Made by a program: the position numbers and the translations under genes
The notes under the pieces: generated by a model
What the model saw: only the letters and a program-made list of their open reading frames with translations
What the model was told of the DNA's origin: nothing
Databases searched by the model: none
Shown: piece after piece, positions 48,753 to 57,562 of the stretch
How positions within the stretch are numbered: the stretch's first letter is position 1
Layout: every line of letters begins with the position of its first letter
Assembly (NCBI RefSeq): GCF_000445125.1
Contig: NZ_ATHL01000038.1
Coordinates: 1-58,280 of the forward strand
Source: Novosphingobium lindaniclasticum LE124
GTDB lineage: Bacteria; Pseudomonadota; Alphaproteobacteria; Sphingomonadales; Sphingomonadaceae
Length of the DNA: 58,280 nt
Direction of reading: 5' to 3'

Positions 48753-49508
48753 ATGGCGATTTCCTTCAGCCTCGAAGGCAAGAGCGCGCTGGTGACCGGC
48801 GCCAATACCGGGATCGGCCAGGCCATTGCCGTGGCGCTCGCCGAAGCGGGCGCGGATGTCGCGCTCGCCGGCCGCAGCGAACCTGCAGAAACGATCGCCC
48901 TCGTCGAGGCGACCGGCCGCAAATGCGTGAACATCAGGGCCGACCTCTCCTCGATCGAACCGGTGGGCCGCGTGATCGACGAAGCGGCGGCGGGCCTCGG
49001 CAAAGTGGACATCCTCGTCAACAACGCCGGGATCATTCGCCGCGACGATCTGCTCCAGTTCTCCGAAGACGACTGGGACGCGGTGATCGACACCAATCTC
49101 AAGACACTGTTCTTCCTCAGCCAGGCGGCGGCCAGGGGCATGGTGGAACGTGGAACCGGCAAGATCGTCAACATCGCCTCGCTGCTCACGTTCCAGGGCG
49201 GCATCCGCGTGCCCAGCTATGCGGCGGCAAAGTCCGGCGTGGGCGGCGTGACCAAGGCCATGGCCAACGAGCTTGCGCCCCGGGGCGTGCAGGTCAATGC
49301 CATCGCACCGGGCTATATCGCCACCAACAACACCGCCGCGCTGCAAGGCGACGAGACGCGCAATCGCCAGATCCTGGAGCGCATCCCCACGGGCCGCTGG
49401 GGTGATCCCAAGGATATTGCCGGCGCCGCCGTGTTCCTGGCTTCCCCGGCCTCCGACTATGTGACAGGACACGTCCTCGCCGTGGACGGCGGTTGGCTCG
49501 CGCGCTGA
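48753..49508 (+). CDS. kduD: 2-dehydro-3-deoxy-D-gluconate 5-dehydrogenase
   Basis: 251-residue classical SDR that reduces 3-deoxy-hexodiulosonate to 2-keto-3-deoxygluconate. TGANTGIG at 15-22, NNAG at 90-93, and catalytic Ser143, Tyr156, Lys160 (SYAAAK). The LEGKSALVTGANTGIGQAIA opening is typical of KduD. Acts on the product of KduI; 14 nt upstream of kdgK. Confidence 0.93.
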   Translation: MAISFSLEGKSALVTGANTGIGQAIAVALAEAGADVALAGRSEPAETIALVEATGRKCVNIRADLSSIEPVGRVIDEAAAGLGKVDILVNNAGIIRRDDLLQFSEDDWDAVIDTNLKTLFFLSQAAARGMVERGTGKIVNIASLLTFQGGIRVPSYAAAKSGVGGVTKAMANELAPRGVQVNAIAPGYIATNNTAALQGDETRNRQILERIPTGRWGDPKDIAGAAVFLASPASDYVTGHVLAVDGGWLAR

Positions 49509-49522
49509 GGAATATCGATACA

Positions 49523-50533
49523 ATGACCGGTCACGTTACCTGCTTCGGTGAAGTTCTGATCCGTTTCGCCACCCCTGACGCCCGTCTGGTGGTGCAGTCG
49601 GATTCGCTCGACATGGTGGTGGGCGGGGCCGAAGCCAATGTCGCCTCGGGACTGGCGGCGCTGGGTCATGAAGTCCGCATGGTCACGCGCCTGCCCGCCA
49701 ACCCCTTGGGCGACAAGGCCCGCGCGGCGCTCGGCGCGGCCGGCGTCGGCCTTTCCGGGGTGACATCCGGGCCGGGGCGCATGGGGCTCTACTTCCTCGA
49801 AACCGGCGCCGGTCTTCGCCCTTCCGCCATCACTTACGACCGCGCAGGCAGCGCCTTCGCCCAGTCCGCCGTGCAGGACTTCGACTTCGCCGCCGCGCTG
49901 GACGGCGCGCGCCTGCTGCACCTTTCCGGCATCACCCCCGCGCTCGGACCGGGCGGCGTCGCGCTGGCCAAGGCCGCCGTGCGCGCCGCGCAGGAAGCCG
50001 AGGTGCCGATCTGCTTCGACGGCAACTACCGCGCGCTGCTCTGGGAAAGCTGGGACAGCAACCCGCGCGAGATCCTGACCGAACTGGTCTCCGCCGCCAC
50101 GGTGATGATCGGCAACCACCGCGACATCTCGCTGCTGCTGGGCAAGACCTTTTCCGGTGACGGCGAGGACCGCCGCCGCGAAGCTGCCGAGGCCGCCTTC
50201 GCCGCCTTCCCGAACCTCCAGGTCATCGCCTCGACCGCGCGCCATGTCGTCAATGCCGGACACCACCGCATCGCCGCCCGCATCGACGGCCGCGATCATG
50301 CCGTGCAGACCGCCGAGGCCGACGTCACCGGCATCGTCGACCGCATCGGCACCGGAGACGCTTTCGCGGCCGGCGTGCTGCACAAGTGGCTGGAAGGCGC
50401 GGACCTGTCGGCCATGGCCGATGCGGGGCTGGCCTATACGGTGCTCAAGCACTCGCTCCACGGCGACATGAGCCTGATCGGCAAGGCGGAGCTGGAAGCG
50501 TTCTCGATCGCCGGAGGTGACGTGCGGCGCTGA
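49523..50533 (+). CDS. kdgK: 2-dehydro-3-deoxygluconokinase
   Basis: 336-residue PfkB-family kinase that phosphorylates KDG to KDPG for the Entner-Doudoroff route. Substrate-side GGAEANVASGLAALGHEV, then FDGNYRALLW, and the active-site base in RIGTGDAFAAG (GxGD). ATG 49523 has GAGGAA about 11 nt upstream. Last step of the local uronate pathway; the aldolase is elsewhere. Confidence 0.93.
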   Translation: MTGHVTCFGEVLIRFATPDARLVVQSDSLDMVVGGAEANVASGLAALGHEVRMVTRLPANPLGDKARAALGAAGVGLSGVTSGPGRMGLYFLETGAGLRPSAITYDRAGSAFAQSAVQDFDFAAALDGARLLHLSGITPALGPGGVALAKAAVRAAQEAEVPICFDGNYRALLWESWDSNPREILTELVSAATVMIGNHRDISLLLGKTFSGDGEDRRREAAEAAFAAFPNLQVIASTARHVVNAGHHRIAARIDGRDHAVQTAEADVTGIVDRIGTGDAFAAGVLHKWLEGADLSAMADAGLAYTVLKHSLHGDMSLIGKAELEAFSIAGGDVRR

Positions 50534-50574
50534 TCGGCTGCCTGAAGACGACGAACAGGAAGCGCGAAGAAATA

Positions 50575-50677
50575 CGTCGTCCCGGACCTGATCAGGGACC
50601 GCTGGCGGAGCCGCGCCTTGCTCGCAGACGTGCGCCTAAAGACTTGCCAGCGGTCCCCGATCAAGTCCGGGACGACG
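50575..50677. repeat. Composite palindromic repeat, copy R5
   Basis: CGTCGTCCCGGACCTGATC (from 50575) and GATCAAGTCCGGGACGACG (to 50677) flank a spacer GAGCCGCGCCTTGCTCGC...GTGCGCC that closely matches copy R1. It occupies most of the kdgK-esterase gap. Confidence 0.8.
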
Positions 50678-50704
50678 AGCTTAGGGGGGAAGAGGAACCG
50701 CATC

Positions 50705-52258
50705 ATGGCCATACGCATTGATCGCCGCACCCTCGTGAAGTCTGCCGCAGTGCTGACAGCGACAACCTCGACTCCCCTCCTTGCCAAATCGCCCGCCGCT
50801 CCAACAGTGGGCCGCTACCTCGGCCTCACCGAACAGGGCGTGCTCGCGTTCAAGGGCATCCGCTACGGTCGCGCCGAGCGCTTCGCCCGCGCCGTCGCCG
50901 AGCCCTGGACCGGCCCGCGCGTGGAGGCGCGCGCCTTCGCGCCGATCTGCCCCCAGCGCGGCCAGGACGGCGAGCCGCAGTCCGAGGATTGCCTGTTCCT
51001 CAACGTCTGGACGCCCGACGCGCACCCGGCGGCGAAGCGGGCGGTCATGGTCTACTTCCACGGCGGCGCCTATACGACCGGCTCGGTCACCGATCCGCTC
51101 ACCCACGGAGCGAAACTCGCGGCCGGAGGCGACGTGGTGGTCGTCACCGTCAATCACCGCCTCAATGCACTGGGCTATGCCTGGCTCAAGCCCTTCGGCA
51201 ACCGCTATGCCGACAGCGGCAACCTGGGCCAGCTCGACCTGATCCTCGCTCTACAATGGGTGCGCAACCACATCGCCGCGTTCGGCGGAGATCCGGCGCG
51301 GGTCATGGTCTTCGGCCAGTCCGGCGGCGGGGCCAAGATCGCGACGCTCATGGCCATGCCCGCCGCCAGGGGGCTGTTCCACGCCGCCGCCACCATGAGC
51401 GGGCAGCAGGTCCAGGCCAGCGGTCCGATGCATGCCTGGGAACGTACCCGAACGCTGATGGCCGCTCTCAAGCTGGCGCCCGGCGATGTCGAGGGCCTGC
51501 GCACCATGCCGGTCGCCCGCCTCGTCGAAGGCCTCACCGCCACCGATCCGGTGATGGGCAGCGGGCCGGTCTATTTCGGCCCGGTGCTCGACATGACCAA
51601 CCTGCCGCGCCATCCGTTCTGGCCGGACGCCGCGCCGCAATCGCTGTCGGTGCCGATGATCCTCGGCAACACCCGCGAGGAAACCCGCGCTTTCCTCGAT
51701 CCGCGCGGCCCGAAGCTGAAGGGACTGGATTGGGCCAATCTGGCCGAGCGCATGGCCCGCGAGGTCAAGATCGACCTCGACCCGCAATGGGTGGTCGATC
51801 GGTACCGCGCCCGCGAACCCGGCTGGAGCGTGGAACAGGTGTTCTACGCCGCCACCACGGCGGGCCGTTCCTGGCCGGGTCAAGTCATCGAGGCCGATGA
51901 GCGGGCGAAAGCGGGCGCGGCGGCGACCTGGGTCTATCAGCTCGAACGCCCCTCGCCCGTCGATCCCCTGCGCGGCGCGGCGCATACCGACGACATTCCT
52001 TACGTCTTCGGCACGCTCGACGCGCCCGGCAGCTTTTCCGGCACCGAGGCCGGGGCACGGGCCCTGAGCCAGGCGATGATGGACGCCTTCACCGGCCTCG
52101 CGAAGACCGGGCGGCCCGGACGGGCGGACTGGACCGGCTACGCCCTGCCCTCCCGCGCAACGATGGTGTTCGGCGACCACATCCGCATGGAGAACGACCC
52201 ACGCGGCTGGCAGCGCGAACTCTGGTCCCAGGCACCTTACGTCCAGCCCGGCACCTAG
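50705..52258 (+). CDS. Type B carboxylesterase, Tat-exported
   Basis: 517 residues. N-terminus IRIDRRTLVKSAAVLTA is a twin-arginine signal. The alpha/beta-hydrolase body has EDCLFLNVWTP, the oxyanion-hole segment VYFHGGAYTTG, and nucleophile Ser206 in FGQSGGGAK. AGAGGAA lies about 9 nt before ATG 50705. Next to the uronate operon, it may remove ester groups from pectin-like or acylated polysaccharide outside the cytoplasm; this is inference. A repeat separates it from kdgK. Confidence 0.85.
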   Translation: MAIRIDRRTLVKSAAVLTATTSTPLLAKSPAAPTVGRYLGLTEQGVLAFKGIRYGRAERFARAVAEPWTGPRVEARAFAPICPQRGQDGEPQSEDCLFLNVWTPDAHPAAKRAVMVYFHGGAYTTGSVTDPLTHGAKLAAGGDVVVVTVNHRLNALGYAWLKPFGNRYADSGNLGQLDLILALQWVRNHIAAFGGDPARVMVFGQSGGGAKIATLMAMPAARGLFHAAATMSGQQVQASGPMHAWERTRTLMAALKLAPGDVEGLRTMPVARLVEGLTATDPVMGSGPVYFGPVLDMTNLPRHPFWPDAAPQSLSVPMILGNTREETRAFLDPRGPKLKGLDWANLAERMAREVKIDLDPQWVVDRYRAREPGWSVEQVFYAATTAGRSWPGQVIEADERAKAGAAATWVYQLERPSPVDPLRGAAHTDDIPYVFGTLDAPGSFSGTEAGARALSQAMMDAFTGLAKTGRPGRADWTGYALPSRATMVFGDHIRMENDPRGWQRELWSQAPYVQPGT

Positions 52259-52282
52259 TCGCTCCCCGGCACGGCGCGGAAT

Positions 52283-52564
52283 TCAGCGGAGCACCATCCA
52301 GATCAGCAGGCCCAACCCCACCACTTGCACCGCAACGATCGCGCGCAGGCGGTTGACGAAGGGCTGCTTGCGCGTCTTGTGCCGCAGGACGTGCCGCGCC
52401 AGCAGCGCACCGGGCGAGCCGCCGATGGCCGCATAGGCCAGCAGCCGTCGCTCTGGCACGCGCCGTCCGCCCGCCATCGCCCGCCCCTTGTCGAAAGCGA
52501 AGGCGAAGAACGCCGCGGCGTTGACGATGCCCAGATAGACGGCAAGAAGCAGGGTCCAGTCCAT
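52283..52564 (-). CDS. DUF1294 small membrane protein
   Basis: 93 residues with helices at about 3-22 and 74-92. AFAFDKGRAMAGGRRVPERRLL and GGSPGALLARHVLRHKTRKQPF are the DUF1294 core. Convergent with the esterase gene. Function unknown; homologues are sometimes fused to cold-shock domains. Confidence 0.88.
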   Translation of the reverse strand: MDWTLLLAVYLGIVNAAAFFAFAFDKGRAMAGGRRVPERRLLAYAAIGGSPGALLARHVLRHKTRKQPFVNRLRAIVAVQVVGLGLLIWMVLR

Positions 52565-52697
52565 GCCGCGCCCATTCCAGTGTCCGGTGCCCGAGTCCAC
52601 CCTCCGCGTGGGGCGAACGTTCCGACAGGAGACTGGCTCTATTGCAGCCAAGCTGTCATGATGCCGTGCAAGGGCCGAGACGTACAATGAGGCAGGT

Positions 52698-54899
52698 GTG
52701 AAGACCGAGGATATGCTGGACTTTAGCGAAACACCCACCCGGCGCGACATCACCGAGGAACAGGAAACCATGGTGGCCGACGATCTTGCCACCCAGCCCG
52801 CGCGGTTCTTCAACCGCGAGCTGAGCTGGCTGGCCTTCAACGAGCGGGTTCTCGCGGAAGCCACCAATCCCAACTACCCGCTGCTCGAGCGGCTGCGCTT
52901 CCTCTCGATCTCCGGCAGCAATATCGACGAGTTCCTGATGGTGCGCGTGGCCGGCCTGGCCGGGCAGGTGCGCCGCCAGATCGAGGAGATCTCGATCGAC
53001 GGCCTCACCCCGTCGCAGGCGATCGCCTCCACGCATGAGAAGGTGATCCAGCTCGAACAGATCCAGCAGGAAATCTGGACCGGACTGAAAGTGCAACTGG
53101 CCGAGGCCGGGATCCGGGTGGTGGGCGAAGAACGCCTCGACGCCGAGCGCGAGGCCTGGCTGCGCCGCTACTTCCTGGAACACGTCATGCCGGTGATCAC
53201 CCCGCAGGCGATCGATCCGGCGCACCCCTTCCCCTTCGTCGCCAACCAGGGCATCGGCGTTCTTTTCGCCCTCACCCGCCAGGCCGACGAGGCGCCGGTG
53301 ATGGAGATGGTGCTGATCCCCGGCCCCTTGCCACGCTTCGTCCGCATCCCGGGCGAGGAGGCGGCCTGGATCTCCATCGAAGACCTGATCTGCCGCAATG
53401 CGGACGAACTGTTCCCCGGTTTCTCCGTCGACGGCCACGGCGTGTTCCGCATCCTGCGCGACAGCGATATCGAGATCGAGGAAGATGCCGAGGATCTGGT
53501 GCGCTACTATCGCACCGCGATCCAGCGGCGGCGCCGCGGCCTGGTGATCGTGCTCCAGCTTCAGGGCGCCTTCGATCCTTCCGCCGAGGATCTGCTGCGC
53601 AACCAGCTCGGCCTGGACAAGGCACTGATCATGAAGACGGAAGGGCTGATCGGCATCTCCGGCCTTTCCGCGATCTGCGACGAGGACCGCCCGGAACTCA
53701 AGTTCGAACCCTATAGCCCGCGCTATCCGGAGCGCATCCTGGAGCATGACGGGGAAATCTTCGCCGCCATTCGCGAAAAGGACATCGTCGTCCAGCACCC
53801 CTACGAAAGTTTCGAGGTGGTGATCGACTTCCTGCGCCAGGCCGCGCGCGACCCCGACGTGATCGCCATCAAGCAGACGCTCTACCGCGCCGGCAAGCAG
53901 TCCGCGATCATCTCCGCGCTGATCTATGCCGCCGAACAGGGCAAGTCGGTGACGGCCGTGGTCGAGCTGAAGGCCCGTTTCGACGAGGAGCAGAACCTGC
54001 TCTGGGCCAGCCAGCTCGAGCGGGCGGGTGTCCAGGTGATCTACGGCTTCGTGGACTGGAAAACCCACGCCAAGACCTCGATGATCGTGCGCCGCGAAGG
54101 GGAAAGCTACCGCACCTACTGCCACTTCGGCACCGGCAACTACCACCCGATCACCGCGCGCATCTATACCGACCTGTCGTACTTCACCGCCGATCCGGCG
54201 ATCGGGCGCGACGTGGGCCGGCTGTTCAACTTCATCACCGGCTATGTCGAGCCCAAGGTGACGGAGTGCCTGTCGATCTCCCCGATCTCGCTGCGCTCGA
54301 CGATCTACGAAGGGATCGACGGCGAGATCGAGAATGCCCGCAACGGCAAGCCGGCGGCGATCTGGGCCAAGCTCAACTCGCTGACCGACCCGGACCTGAT
54401 CGACCGGCTCTATGCCGCCAGCCAGGCCGGCGTCGACATCGACCTGGTGGTACGCGGCATCTGCTGCCTGCGGCCGGGCATCGAGGGCCTTTCAGAGAAC
54501 ATCGCGGTCAAGTCGATCATCGGCCGCTTCCTCGAACACTGCCGCATCTGGGCTTTCGCCAACGGCGAGGAACTGCCCAACCGCAAGGCCAAGGTCTACA
54601 TCACCTCGGCCGACGCCATGAGCCGCAACCTCGACCGCCGCGTCGAAGTGATGGTGCCGATCGCCAACAAGACGGTGCACGACCAGGTGCTGGACCAGGT
54701 CATGCTGGCCAACCTGCTGGATACCGAGCAGTCCTGGGTGCTCCATCCCGATGGCAGCTACGACCGGGTCGGCGAAGTGGACAACCCCTTCAATCTGCAC
54801 CGCTATTTCATGACCAACCCGTCGCTCTCGGGACGCGGTGCGTCGCTTGCCAGTGGACGAAAGGTGCCAAAGCTCTCGCTAAGGCGCGGCAACATCTGA
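52698..54899 (+). CDS. ppk: Polyphosphate kinase 1
   Basis: 733-residue PPK1, making polyphosphate from ATP. N-terminal FFNRELSWLAFNERVLAEA and FLSISGSNIDEFLMVRVAG; catalytic C-terminal PLD-like domains with KQTLYRAGKQSAI and His457 in DWKTHAKTSMIVRR, the phosphohistidine site. Starts GTG 52698 with GAGG 5 nt upstream; ATG 52713 is the alternative. 47 nt upstream of ppx. Confidence 0.95.
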   Translation: MKTEDMLDFSETPTRRDITEEQETMVADDLATQPARFFNRELSWLAFNERVLAEATNPNYPLLERLRFLSISGSNIDEFLMVRVAGLAGQVRRQIEEISIDGLTPSQAIASTHEKVIQLEQIQQEIWTGLKVQLAEAGIRVVGEERLDAEREAWLRRYFLEHVMPVITPQAIDPAHPFPFVANQGIGVLFALTRQADEAPVMEMVLIPGPLPRFVRIPGEEAAWISIEDLICRNADELFPGFSVDGHGVFRILRDSDIEIEEDAEDLVRYYRTAIQRRRRGLVIVLQLQGAFDPSAEDLLRNQLGLDKALIMKTEGLIGISGLSAICDEDRPELKFEPYSPRYPERILEHDGEIFAAIREKDIVVQHPYESFEVVIDFLRQAARDPDVIAIKQTLYRAGKQSAIISALIYAAEQGKSVTAVVELKARFDEEQNLLWASQLERAGVQVIYGFVDWKTHAKTSMIVRREGESYRTYCHFGTGNYHPITARIYTDLSYFTADPAIGRDVGRLFNFITGYVEPKVTECLSISPISLRSTIYEGIDGEIENARNGKPAAIWAKLNSLTDPDLIDRLYAASQAGVDIDLVVRGICCLRPGIEGLSENIAVKSIIGRFLEHCRIWAFANGEELPNRKAKVYITSADAMSRNLDRRVEVMVPIANKTVHDQVLDQVMLANLLDTEQSWVLHPDGSYDRVGEVDNPFNLHRYFMTNPSLSGRGASLASGRKVPKLSLRRGNI

Positions 54900-54946
54900 C
54901 ATAGGGGGCGCAGGCTGCCCGCTCCTGGGCGATTCGTCTGAACGGA

Positions 54947-56428
54947 ATGATCGGCATAAGCCAAAGCAGCGAAAAGCGCGCTATTATCGATATCGGGTCG
55001 AATACCGTGCGCATGGTCGTCTACAACGGGCCGCCCCGCGCGCCGGTGGTCGTCCTGAACGAGAAGGTCAACGCGCGGCTGGGTCGCGACCTCGGCAAGA
55101 CCGGGGCGATCAACGAAAAGTCGATGAAGGCCGCGCTGGTGGCGCTGGCCCGGTTCGCCGGGCTGCTGCGCCTGCTCCATGTTCGCGACGTGGAATGCGT
55201 GGCCACCGCCGCCGCGCGGGACGCCACCAATGGCCAGGCCTTCCTAGACGCCGTGCGCCAGTTCGGCCTCTCGCCCCGCCTGCTCTCGGGCGAGGAAGAG
55301 GCGCGCGCCAGCGCGACCGGGGTGATCGCCGCCTTCCCGGGGGCCCACGGCATCGCGGCGGACCTCGGCGGCGGCAGCCTCGAACTCGTCGAGATTGCGG
55401 AGGGTCGCAGCACCGGCGGCATCACCCTGCCGCTCGGAACCCTGCGCCTGCCGGACTTGCGCGCTGCGGGCGAGGCCCGGTTCTCCGAAACCGTCCGCAA
55501 GGGCCTCGACAAGGCGGGCTGGAACAGAGGACGCGGCCAGCCGCTCTATATCGTCGGCGGTTCCTGGCGCGCGCTTGCGCTCCAGGCCATGCGCGCGCTC
55601 GACTTCCCGGTGGACGATCCCCACGGCTTCGAACTGCCCGCTTCCGAGGCGCTGCGCCTGGCGCGGGTCTTCGCCAAAGGCAAGCTCAACGACGTCGATC
55701 CGCGCATCTCCGCCAGCCGCCTCGCCACTCTGCCCGATGCCGCCGCCCTGATGGTGGAAGTGATCGCGCGGCTGAAACCGTCCAAGCTGGTGTTCTCCTC
55801 CTGGGGTCTGCGCGAAGGGCTGCTTCACGCACAACTTCCCGCCGAGATCCAGGCCCAGGATCCGATGCTCGCCAGCGTCGCCGCGTTCTCCGCCGCCGCG
55901 CGCGTCACTGCGGAAGACGCCCTGGCGGTTGCCCGCTGGACCGCGCCGGTCTGCCGCGAGGAACCGCAGGACCGCCAGCTTCGGCAGGCCTGCGGGCTGC
56001 TCGCCCTTGCCGCGATGCGCACCGAACCGAACCTGCGCACCGAGGAAGCGATGACCTGGGCCTTGCGCAAGCGCTGGATCGGCCTCGACATGCACGGGCG
56101 CGGCATGATGGCGATGACCGTCTTCGCCAATTCCGGCCAGACCGAAGTGCCCGAGCAGTTCACGCGCCTCGCCTCGCAGGAAGACCTCGACCGCGCGATC
56201 GGCTGGGGCCTTGCCGTCCGCCTCTGCCGCCGCCTGACCGGCTGTTCGGCCGAGGGCCTTGCCCGCAGCTCGATCCGCAGCGAACAGGGCAGGCTGATCC
56301 TCACCCTCGACCCTTCGATGCGCCCGCTCTACAGCCCCGGCGTCGCCAAGGATCACAAGGCGCTGGCCGACTGGCTGGGACTGGAATGCGCGGTTTGCGA
56401 TCAGAGTGGGGCGGCGTTGGTGGATTGA
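54947..56428 (+). CDS. ppx: Exopolyphosphatase
   Basis: 493-residue Ppx/GppA phosphatase. ASKHA-fold signatures: RAIIDIGSNTVRMVVYNG, VATAAARDATNG, LLSGEEEARASATG, and GIAADLGGGSLELVEI. The long C-terminal extension contains an HD-like helical part. Degrades polyphosphate or pppGpp; forms an operon with ppk. Confidence 0.92.
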   Translation: MIGISQSSEKRAIIDIGSNTVRMVVYNGPPRAPVVVLNEKVNARLGRDLGKTGAINEKSMKAALVALARFAGLLRLLHVRDVECVATAAARDATNGQAFLDAVRQFGLSPRLLSGEEEARASATGVIAAFPGAHGIAADLGGGSLELVEIAEGRSTGGITLPLGTLRLPDLRAAGEARFSETVRKGLDKAGWNRGRGQPLYIVGGSWRALALQAMRALDFPVDDPHGFELPASEALRLARVFAKGKLNDVDPRISASRLATLPDAAALMVEVIARLKPSKLVFSSWGLREGLLHAQLPAEIQAQDPMLASVAAFSAAARVTAEDALAVARWTAPVCREEPQDRQLRQACGLLALAAMRTEPNLRTEEAMTWALRKRWIGLDMHGRGMMAMTVFANSGQTEVPEQFTRLASQEDLDRAIGWGLAVRLCRRLTGCSAEGLARSSIRSEQGRLILTLDPSMRPLYSPGVAKDHKALADWLGLECAVCDQSGAALVD

Positions 56429-56480
56429 GGGGCAGTGTCGGGCTGACGTGTGAGCATAGCACTCCGGTGCAGCCAAGGGT

Positions 56481-56519
56481 GGTTCGGTGCGGCGCTTACC
56501 GCGCAGCCCACCCCGAACC
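56481..56519. terminator. Hairpin between convergent ppx and virB11
   Basis: GGTTCGG (56481-56487) and CCGAACC (56513-56519) enclose an inner TGCGG/CCGCG stem. No T run. It lies in the 96-bp convergent gap and could end both transcripts. Confidence 0.4.
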
Positions 56520-56524
56520 CGCCC

Positions 56525-57556
56525 TTACCCCACCAGCGTCGCGCTCTCGGCAATCGCGGAGATGCCGCGCTTGCCGCCCTGCCGGTCCAGCTGCACGACG
56601 ATGTCGATTACCGACGCCGCATATTCCAGCGTCTCCGCCCGCGTGAGGCCGATGCCCGTCTGCATCGACATCAGCGCGATCTGCTCCAGCGCGCCGCGCG
56701 GGGTGTTGGCGTGGACGGTGGAGAACGAACCCGGATGTCCCGTGTTGATGGCGCGCAGGAACGAGACGGTCTCCGTGCCGCGCAATTCGCCCAGCACGAT
56801 GCGGTCGGGGCGGAGGCGCAGGGCGGCCTGGAGCAAGTCGTTGGCCGAAACCTTGGCCTCGCCGAGTTCGCCCTTCACGGCGATCAGGCCCACGCCATTG
56901 GCGCCCGGCAGGCGCAGTTCGGCGGTATCCTCGACAAGGACGACGCGCTCCTGCTCCGGGATTTCCGAAAGCATGGCGTTGAGGAAGGTGGTCTTGCCGG
57001 TCGACGTGCCGCCCGAGATCAGGATCGTGCGGCGGCGGCGGATGGCGTCGCGCAGGAAGGCGATCGGCTCGGCCATGGGATCGGGCGTGGGCTCTTCCGG
57101 CGGCACGGTTATCGGGCCGCGATCGTAGGCGTCCAGCGGCAGTTCCAGCAGGCGGTGGCGGCGGATCGCCATGGCCCAGTTGGCGCGGGTCGCGGGCGGC
57201 CCGACCAGCTGGATACGCGCGCCGCTCTGGTTGCCATATCCCGGCAGCGTGGCGGAGAGCAGCGGGTGTTCGCGGTTGATGCCCTGGTGGCTGATCCGCG
57301 CGACCTGCTCGGCCAGGCGCTGGAGCAGGCGGTTGTCCATCTCCGGCAGCAGGATGTGCTGCATGCCGGCCTGCGCCGCGTCTTCCACCCAGATCTCGCC
57401 GGGGCGGTTGACCAGGATTTCGGTCACCGTCTCGCGGTCGAGCCAGGGCCGCAAGGGCGCCAGGTAGGCGTCGAGATAGACCGACCGCGCCGCCGTCAGC
57501 GCGGGCGGTGCGTCAGGCACCGGAGCGGTCCCTTGCAGGGTCAGGATATCGGCCAT
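56525..57556 (-). CDS. virB11: P-type DNA transfer ATPase VirB11
   Basis: 343-residue secretion ATPase. N-terminal domain with VTEILVNRPGEIWVED; Walker A GGTSTGKT at 182-189, Asp box VVLVEDTAELRL, Walker B IVLGELRG and a His box GHPGSFSTVHANTP. Powers a type IV secretion or conjugation channel. It lies 6 nt after virB10. Confidence 0.93.
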   Translation of the reverse strand: MADILTLQGTAPVPDAPPALTAARSVYLDAYLAPLRPWLDRETVTEILVNRPGEIWVEDAAQAGMQHILLPEMDNRLLQRLAEQVARISHQGINREHPLLSATLPGYGNQSGARIQLVGPPATRANWAMAIRRHRLLELPLDAYDRGPITVPPEEPTPDPMAEPIAFLRDAIRRRRTILISGGTSTGKTTFLNAMLSEIPEQERVVLVEDTAELRLPGANGVGLIAVKGELGEAKVSANDLLQAALRLRPDRIVLGELRGTETVSFLRAINTGHPGSFSTVHANTPRGALEQIALMSMQTGIGLTRAETLEYAASVIDIVVQLDRQGGKRGISAIAESATLVG

Positions 57557-57562
57557 CTTGCT

